Part shown: piece after piece, positions 57,458-64,000 of the stretch | How the letters are laid out: each line of letters begins with the position of its first letter | Position numbering within the stretch: the stretch's first letter is position 1 | NCBI GenBank assembly: GCA_039566865.1 | Contig: CM076949.1 | Span: 15,600,501-15,664,500, forward strand | Length of the DNA: 64,000 nucleotides | Reading direction: 5' to 3' | Source: Aurelia coerulea | Taxonomy: Eukaryota > Cnidaria > Scyphozoa > Semaeostomeae > Ulmaridae | Position numbers and translations under genes: made by a program | The notes under the pieces: generated by a model | Seen by the model: the letters and a program-made list of their open reading frames with translations, nothing else | The model's database searches: none | What the model was told of the DNA's origin: nothing

Positions 57458-57463
57458 TATTGC

Positions 57464-58780
57464 AGTCTTTTGTGGTTGTTGTCAAATGCTGCTTCAAGGT
57501 TGGCTTGATTGGTAAAAGATAATCTTGTTCTTTTTGGGTCCTAAAATAAACAGAGACAATATTACTTCCTCCTACTAAAGACGTTTGCTGCATAGCAAAT
57601 TTCACTTTGTCTCATAGAGAATTGCATGTGCAAAACAGAACAGCAAACCAAATGGGAGATGTCTTTGCAAACTTAAATCAGAGCAGTGATACCCTGCTCA
57701 AGAAAAAGAAAACAGATTGAACGGCAAATAATTGCAGTAAGCTATCGTATTTATAGGCAAGATAATCGAAGCTGATGATTTTTTGTACAAGGTAGCCTTG
57801 GTAACATTGTTTTAGTAAGCCAATCTCCTATTCTCGGTCAGAGCTTCTCCGTTAGTCTTGAAGGAAATAAGCAACAATGCAACTTTATGTTTGTTTACAT
57901 TTAGGCCAAACCCGACGAAAAGTTCTCTGAGAGCGAAGTCATAGTTTTGTTATTATTCCCATTGCTCTGGTGGCCAAAACAGCTAGCAAGTACTCCAAAA
58001 TACTTTCATTTCTGAAAACATCAGATTAAGTTCGAAAGTGATACATTCAACCAGTGTTAACATTTGTTTTCTGACTAAAAAGCAGACAAGTTTGTAAAAG
58101 GAAGCACGTAACGTTAACGAAGATTAAATAGTCATGGCTCTCGAGTAACAATTGCCTTTGAAAATTGTGGAAACCGGCAAAGGCTACAACAAAACAGGCA
58201 ACATTTCTAGAAACTAGGTGCTTACAGCTATTGCGTTATATCTCCAAAGTGAGAATTCCTGTCTTAGTTTAGAAAATATTCGAATTTGAAAAAATTTCGG
58301 TTAAATTTAGGCCAACAAAACTTCATTTTCTTTAAACTGCCAGCCGAAGTTCAAGACGAGAAAAAGACAAGTTTATTTCGTCAACAATTGGCGAAAGGTG
58401 GCAAAATAGGACAAAACGACATCGAGGAATCCAAAACTTTCAACAAAATGTCCATAAAACAAAGAACAAGCGTTAAATTTATGATAAAGTCTGCGTACCT
58501 GCTGTGCTGAATCTCGAGTTTGTAAGCAGAGTTGTCCACGGCCTTCGAAAAATATGAAAAACCAAGAAGCTCCGAGTCGAAAATGCTCAAAGAACTTGAA
58601 AGAGTGAAGATACAGCTATTGCGTTATATCTCGATATTTTGCTTTGGGACACTTAGGACGCCTGCTGACGCCATTTATCACAAAATTTTACTTTCGCGCC
58701 ACAGCTTTCTTGCAAGAGAGGCCGGAAGTGACGTCAGAATTCAGGCTTGGTGTTGTCGGGCGTGTATATTCTCTGAGTGA
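57464..58780. other. Nothing recognised
   Basis: Interior of the 3.6-kb inverted-repeat element. No conserved frame. Two occurrences of TACAGCTATTGCGTTATATCTC (58224 and 58611) are a short repeat. Confidence 0.35.
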
Positions 58781-59421
58781 CATACAAGTTCAGCCTTTTG
58801 CATCACATCTAAAATATTGACTGGGAAAGAAGGCCGTTTCTTGTGCATACCATCTAAAGACTGAATTTGAGCAGGTTTATTGATCTTCTTTTCGACATGA
58901 AGAAATTGCCCTAAACCACAACCAACATCCTCAAAAACAATTTAGCCTTTCGTTCGGCAATCGGAAAAATTAAGTTTTTGAAAATTGTGTCATTGGCTAT
59001 GGACATATAAGCAATTAAACGATAATGCATCATTTTAGGACACTCGGTAGGTCAAGGAAAAAGTAAAAGCTGCGGTTTTTGTTGTAACTGTAGACTATGT
59101 AAATTGACCATTGACAATTTAGGGTTTTGGTAGTTGTAGTTTGATTTTAAATTGTATACTTTCTTTGTAATCTAGCGGGTGTCCCAAAAAAGTACTTCTG
59201 TTTGAATAATTGCCAACATTTTATTTTAACGTCGATCTTCAAATTTCTTTTTTTGGCAAGTAGATCTAAGGCTACATTATTTTTCTAGGCATAGCCTATC
59301 TTTTGATTGGTTTAAAAATTAGTAAATTTAGCTCTTTTTAGAGCTGCCTGGTTTTGAAGCATACTGCAAAAGAACTGATTGTTGTATCTGCTCCTTTTGA
59401 AGATTTTGACATGAATTGTTG

Positions 59422-59426
<5 letters not shown>

Positions 59427-59510
<84 letters not shown>
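59427..59510 (+). repeat. (CT)n microsatellite
   Basis: About 42 uninterrupted CT units. Confidence 0.97.
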
Positions 59511-59513
<3 letters not shown>

Positions 59514-59544
59514 CGCTACTTTAGAAGAGAACATCCAAATTTAA

Positions 59545-59850
59545 TTGACCATCACAGTTGCATTACATAAGATTTTAGCTTGTGAGTGATCCAGGTGGTT
59601 CCTAAGTCTTGAGAATACACTCACTTTTTTGTTTACTTGATCACACAGTTCTAGGATATGCTTGTCAAAATGTAGTTTAGAATCAATCATTACTCGTTTA
59701 ATGATTGGATCATGAACACATTTGCTGATCACTGATCACTGTTAAGCCCTAGGAACGTGAGCTGGAATTTTTCAGGATTTCCTACCATCCCGTTTTGAGT
59801 AAACTAATGCAAAATCGAGCTCAGGTCATTTTCCAGCTTATTTTATCACT
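59545..59850 (-). mobile_element. LINE reverse transcriptase fragment
   Basis: The minus strand reads NDLSSILH, a stop, FTQNGMVGNPEKFQLTFLGL, then MIDSKLHFDKHILELCDQVN and KKVSVFSRLRNHL. This is the palm-to-thumb part of a CR1/jockey-like LINE; degenerate. Confidence 0.6.
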
Positions 59851-60140
59851 TGTTTGGTCATAGATGTCAGAAAGAAATGCAAAGTTTTATTTTAGACTTG
59901 AAAAATCTCAAGATATTGGCTCTTAGGCAAGATTAACCATGTTGATTAAAGGGTGTAGCTCAGAATGAGGCTTTTCAATGCGTTACTTCATACCTTTTAA
60001 GTACTGACAACAAACATTTCGTATTCTTAGAATATATTTGGATCATTGACAGAAGAGATCAAAGAGAAAATTTTGATCTAGGTTTGATAGTGGAATTTTG
60101 ATGATTTTTCGAACGGATGTACTTTGTTTGGGACGCCCGG

Positions 60141-61124
60141 TAGATTTATATTTTATTAGTAACATGTCTCTAGGTTTTGGTTAGCGTTAATTTGCATATT
60201 AGCTCGGCAAAAGCCAACCTTAAAGTTAGTTAACGGACTTAAAGCCAACTGCTTTTTAAAAATAACTTCATTCAACTCAATTGAAATTTAGTAAACAATT
60301 GAATTGACCAGTCAGCGCTTGCCTTTCGTCATGTCACGGAATCGAGGAAGAGGGCAAACCCCTGGAAAACGCACAGACAGCTACAACAAACAAATCATAC
60401 TCCATAATCACACTTGCCCTCTTTTTGTGGAACTTTCTTTCATTACAACATCTTCCAGCATGTGAACATCTTCGTCGTCCAGCTTTTCGAATTTTGCTAT
60501 GCACGGACTGAGTTTCATACTTCTTCAGTAACGATCGGCCTAGGCCTAACTTAACTGTTTCCAAAATCCATTCCGTTAGTGTTGTCTCTACTGAGGTCTC
60601 GAAGCCTAATAACAACTGGATATCGTCGTGGTCGTCCCACAACTCCACTTCCTTTTCCCCATACCCCAAAACAAAGTGTGCAACTTTCCAGCTCGTTGAG
60701 TTCGCTAATTTCTTGCAGGAGAACACAACTCTGAATCCAGATCATTAGCCATTTTGAATTTGTTTGATCTCAAGAAAACCTGATCACATGAAAGTGGTGA
60801 TCACCACAAGAGTTCTCAATTTTCATTGGCTAAGACACCAGATCTATTTTTAGCTTGCCCAGTCTCCGGTATATGCAGGGATGTGCAGGGCTGAGTTGGC
60901 TATTTATCTCCGTCAATTAGCTTTAAATTAAGAATTATCATTACATCATTACACGCAAATTGTACAAAAACTAGGTTTGGTCAGTTTTGGCTGTCCACAA
61001 GCGCCTTGATTTCTACAAAACCGGGTTGAAGTTTTCTAACCATATAGCGGCTCCATTCGTCTTAAAAAAGAGATTTTCATCGAGACAGCAACGTGGCATA
61101 AACTCTCAAACTAAATTGAAACTT
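60141..61124. other. Mostly unassigned; one minus-strand open frame
   Basis: On the minus strand 60726-60334 is open for 130 codons (YGEKEVELWDDHDDIQLLLG then FETSVETTLTEWILETVKLG). Alternative frames are also partly open with ATG at 60749 (MANDLDSELCSPARN). I recognise no family. It may be a first exon or a transposon gene fragment. Confidence 0.3.
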
Positions 61125-61245
61125 CACTTCTGTCCAAATTATCGATTTATGGCATCAAAGACAGAGAAATGTCATGGTTTAATAGTTATTTGTTTAACAG
61201 AAAGCAATTTGTTGTACACGATGGACAAAGCTCTGAAATGTGTTT
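61125..61245 (+). mobile_element. LINE reverse transcriptase fragment
   Basis: Reads LSIYGIKDREMSWFNSYLFN then RKQFVVHDGQSSE, the fingers/palm segment of LINE reverse transcriptases (YGI...W..SYL.NR.Q.V). Ends abruptly at a MITE-like TGTTTCCATTAG. Confidence 0.6.
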
Positions 61246-61375
61246 CCATTAGTAGGTGACCAGTCGGCAACAGTCTGCGACGCACCTATACCGTGATCCT
61301 TTTCAAACCCACAATATGGCACGCAAGCATAGCAACAACAGCTACTATCATCAAATTGGCTAATCAGATCCACGT

Positions 61376-61945
61376 GATTGTAGTTTAACAAAAGCATACA
61401 AAAATTGCAAAATCGAGCTGCAAGAATCGTCACCAATAGCAGCTATGATGTATCCGCCTCAAATTTGATCAAGGAACTAAATTGGCCAACGGTTACGGAA
61501 ATGATAAAATGCGAGACAGCTACTATTACATACAAAGCATTGTCAGGTCTTGCACCCGGCTATCTTTCAACTTCAAGAAAAACTATGCGCGTGATATCAG
61601 TATGAATTTGCGGAATGCCATTGCCGATGTCCTTGTTCCAAGGATGAAAACTTGCAATGGGCAGAAAGCGATATCTTTCCGGGGTGCAAAGACTTGGAAT
61701 GAATTGCCTTTGGATGTCAAACAAGCGCCCTCTCTTAGAGATTTTAAAAGTAGGCTGAAGAGTAATTTGCCTCTCTCAGGCTAACTCCATTATTTTTCAT
61801 TTATTATTATTTTTTTTGGATTGTAAATATAGGTAATTTGTTAGTCATTTTTAGTAATATTGTAAAGTTTGGCACGGCCCCCTGTAAAGCAATCCTCTCG
61901 ATTGATGGGGCTACCGTGTAAAAATAATGAAAAATGAAATGAAAT
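61376..61945 (+). mobile_element. LINE 3' end, hairpin-tail family
   Basis: LQNRAARIVTNSSYDVSASN, then after a frameshift near 61560, NGQKAISFRGAKTWNELPLD to a stop at 61782-61784. The 3' UTR hairpin is GGCACGGCCCCCTGTAAAGC with GATGGGGCTACCGTG, then an AAATGAAATG tail. It is flanked on both sides by the GTGTTTCCATTA-type sequence, so it is inserted in another repeat. Confidence 0.7.
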
Positions 61946-61949
61946 GAAC

Positions 61950-62209
61950 AATGAAAATGTCTGCGATGATGGCCGATCGTCTGCGATGTGTGTTTCCATA
62001 AACATTTTCCTAGATCGGGACAGTCGTAACGATCGGGAAATTTGAACTCAGTTTTTTCCCGACGCTTGCGATCCACGATCGCCGACTGTCTAAAGGATCG
62101 CAAGCAAGTGTTTCCATTAAATCGGGAACGCAACACAGACGATCGCAGACTGTCGCCGATCTCCTTACGATCGCTCTACGATTTAATGGAAACCAGGCTT
62201 TACCCATTC
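61950..62209. mobile_element. Right part of a GTTTCCATTAAATCG repeat
   Basis: Repeated CGATCG..., GTTTCCATAAACATTT, GTTTCCATTAAATCGGGA and CGATTTAATGGAAACCAGGC give several internal inverted matches. A corresponding left part is at about 61240-61375 (TGTTTCCATTAGTAGGTGAC, AACAGTCTGCGACGC). Looks like a MITE split by the LINE at 61376-61945. Confidence 0.5.
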
Positions 62210-62254
62210 ATTCTAGACTTGTTTGCCTTCATTCGCATCGTTTAAGGTTGCGGT

Positions 62255-62557
62255 CCCGGGGGGGGGGGGGATACATAGCATGTTCAAGGTACGGGTATGT
62301 GCCGCCCATATGGGTGGGTTTTTGGGCGCAAAATTCTCTAAACAAGGGTCCTTTTTCGGCAAGTTTTCCATAAACAAGGGTGGGATTTCGCTGAAATTCG
62401 CAAAAAATGGTTAAAATGGGCAATTTTCCGCCAAAATTCATCATAAAAGTGGGTACCAAAGCAAATTTTCAGTAATTAGAAGAGGGTAGCTTTCTGAAAA
62501 TCGGGCGGCAGACCCCCGTCCATCAACAAGTCATGTACCCCCCCCCCCTCCCCCGGG
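62255..62557. mobile_element. 303-bp MITE with CCCGGGGGG ends (copy 2)
   Basis: Flanked by GTTGCGGT (62247-62254) and GTTACGGT (62558-62565), an 8-bp duplication with one mismatch. Colinear with copy 1 at 20045-20327, with a longer G-run and C-run. Non-coding. Confidence 0.78.
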
Positions 62558-62565
62558 GTTACGGT

Positions 62566-64000
62566 AAACGTTTGTAACACGAGATTGGCTTTCTCTCTCT
62601 AAAAGCCAAACTAGTTCCGAAATATAGCTAAATTATACATCATTCGATGCAGAAGAATGTGGGGATTCTAACCATATCAGAATAATTGGTAAATATTGTA
62701 AAATGACATATTCCAGGCAAATTCATTGCTTAAAAGAGTGTACCACCTTCAAAAGCTATTTGGTACCCTTGCGTTGAAGATACGAAAATCTGACTTATAC
62801 CAGCAGGGAGTGCAGATCCTAAGCTTCCAAACAATGTCTGGGATTTTTCAAATTCCGTCTCCGCTTAAAACCATACGCTGTCAAAAAGTGGCAAATGATT
62901 TTTCTGCCCTCTCACAGTTGTATTAGGCTATAAAAGACGGACTAGAGGACATGAACAGATTATGAAACATACTTTGCATGCTTTGCATGTCCGTTCTTGC
63001 CGTATAAAAATTTCTGAGCCGATCGAATAAATCAAGGGTACAAAATAGCTTTTTCGTACATGTACCTAGTGGATTTTTCAGTCCTTGTAAAAGAAACTTT
63101 TACTGGATGCCATTTAATTTGTAAACATCGAAACTAAAGAAGCTACAAGATAATCCAAGTCAAGCAATTAGGGCTTAGAAAGCAATTTACCCACTTAAAC
63201 AGAGGAATTGATAAACATAGTGCGGTTTCAGATCTGTTTTCAAGCACGAGAGCGGCTTAATAGGTAAAAAAAACTAGGATCAACATTGGAACCACATCGA
63301 AAAAACTTTGTGAAAAATGGTAGTTTCTTCCTCTTAATCAAGATTCCTCCCTTTTCAACATATCTGTTACTTCCAAAGATGGTCTTTGTGTTTCTCAAAA
63401 GTTGGGCTGTAGAGATGTGAGAAAATCCGAAAATCGACATTTTTGGCCTACAAACATTTACCGTAACCTTAAAGTGCATATGAAACGAAATTTTTTATTT
63501 TCTATCTTAATAGAACTTTTCCTTTTCATCCTCGTTTTGATGGTGCAATCGGTTTTTTCATCGGCCTTATAATTTTGGAGATACAAAGCTCCAAAAGTGC
63601 GAAATTTTTGTCAAAAAGTGGTCCAACCAGAACGCGGTCAGACCGTTGCGTACCAGACTCCTGTGACGTTATAGGTTTGTCAATTCTCAAAGGCCTCATT
63701 GAAAGAACAAAGGTTGTTCCAGTTATCGCAATGGACGCACTGCAAGGCTCTTCATGAAGCTCGATTTCTAGTCGGGTTTACAGGCACTTGCTTACGTTTT
63801 TGCGACTGAAGGTGGAAAGCAGTATTAATCAGTGATCATGAATTTGACTTAGCAAGCTAAACTTGTCGTCTGGAAGTGGTGAAAATAAAGGACAGATTCC
63901 GGCCTTGCGTTGCTTATTATACCTGGCCATGGCCAGGCGCCTATACACAGCACCGAAGCAAAGTGATCTCGAATGAAAGGGAAATTGAAGCAACTTATAT
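62566..64000. other. Mostly unassigned right edge
   Basis: No coding recognised. CCTTAAAGTGCATATGAAAC at 63470-63489 has a TTAA followed by AGTGC, like the left end of the 23958-28801 element, and may be the start of another TTAA element leaving the window. Confidence 0.3.

Larger units (their letters stand above)
55459..59047. mobile_element. 3.6-kb mariner-like inverted-repeat element with nested elements
   Basis: CCGGGTGTCCCAAAATGATG at 55459 is mirrored by CATCATTTTAGGACACTCGG at 59028-59047, followed by TA. The arms are mirrored for about 270 bp (55459-55745 and 58780-59047). The interior holds two smaller MITEs and unassigned sequence. No transposase. Confidence 0.65.
59175..60140. mobile_element. 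966-bp mariner-like inverted-repeat element
   Basis: TA|GCGGGTGTCCCAAAAAAGTA is mirrored by TACTTTGTTTGGGACGCCCGG|TA (60119-60142). It carries a (CT)n tract and a LINE fragment. Confidence 0.7.

Noticed and set aside
59328..59534. Arg-Glu repeat frame on the minus strand
   Set aside because: Translation of the (CT)n tract.

Overview
The window is eukaryotic and AT-rich. It looks like a metazoan genome of cnidarian type, most probably an anthozoan (coral or sea anemone). That assignment is inference: it rests on intron-rich host exons with GT/AG borders and on the repertoire of mobile elements. Those include several non-LTR (LINE) families, some ending in a characteristic hairpin plus (AAATG)n tail, LINEs with a restriction-like endonuclease, a Penelope-like element, and dense short inverted-repeat transposons. 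I see no operons, ribosome binding sites, CRISPR arrays, tRNAs or rRNAs.

One host gene appears to run on the + strand through most of the window. I read it as HPS4, the BLOC-3 subunit that works with HPS1. Exons with mutually compatible phases lie at 411-435, 1082-2766 (a large 1685-bp exon), 9403-9519, 11372-11446, 35599-35656 and 53012-53117. A probable upstream piece lies at 328-372 and a doubtful downstream exon begins at 56523. The gene starts before the window. Its introns reach 24.2 kb (11447-35598) and 17.4 kb (35657-53011) and are packed with mobile elements.

Layout. 0-9.4 kb: HPS4 exons with fragments of an RTE-like LINE, a retrotransposon gag and other LINE 3' ends, plus a 1-kb inverted-repeat element. 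9.4-14.1 kb: two exons, a foldback element, and a LINE nested inside another LINE. 14.1-17.3 kb: an unidentified block of exon-like coding pieces between inverted ends. 17.4-21.5 kb: two restriction-endonuclease LINEs and a Penelope-like element. 22-28.8 kb: a hairpin element and a 4.8-kb TTAA-flanked element carrying a LINE. 29.4-34.3 kb: an inverted repeat, a TTF zinc-finger transposase-like exon, a long broken LINE with a nested MITE, and two inverted THAP-like fragments. 34.5-41.6 kb: piggyBac-like TTAA elements, a 19-bp minisatellite in two mirror-image arms, and an intact young LINE. 42.4-52.8 kb: a ~1.45-kb palindrome split by three later insertions. 53-64 kb: the last clear HPS4 exon, then many Tc1/mariner-like inverted-repeat elements and LINE remnants.

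The main interest is structural. Target-site duplications and mirror-image arms allow the order of insertion to be read directly, and one 58-bp HPS4 exon survives between two piggyBac-like elements.
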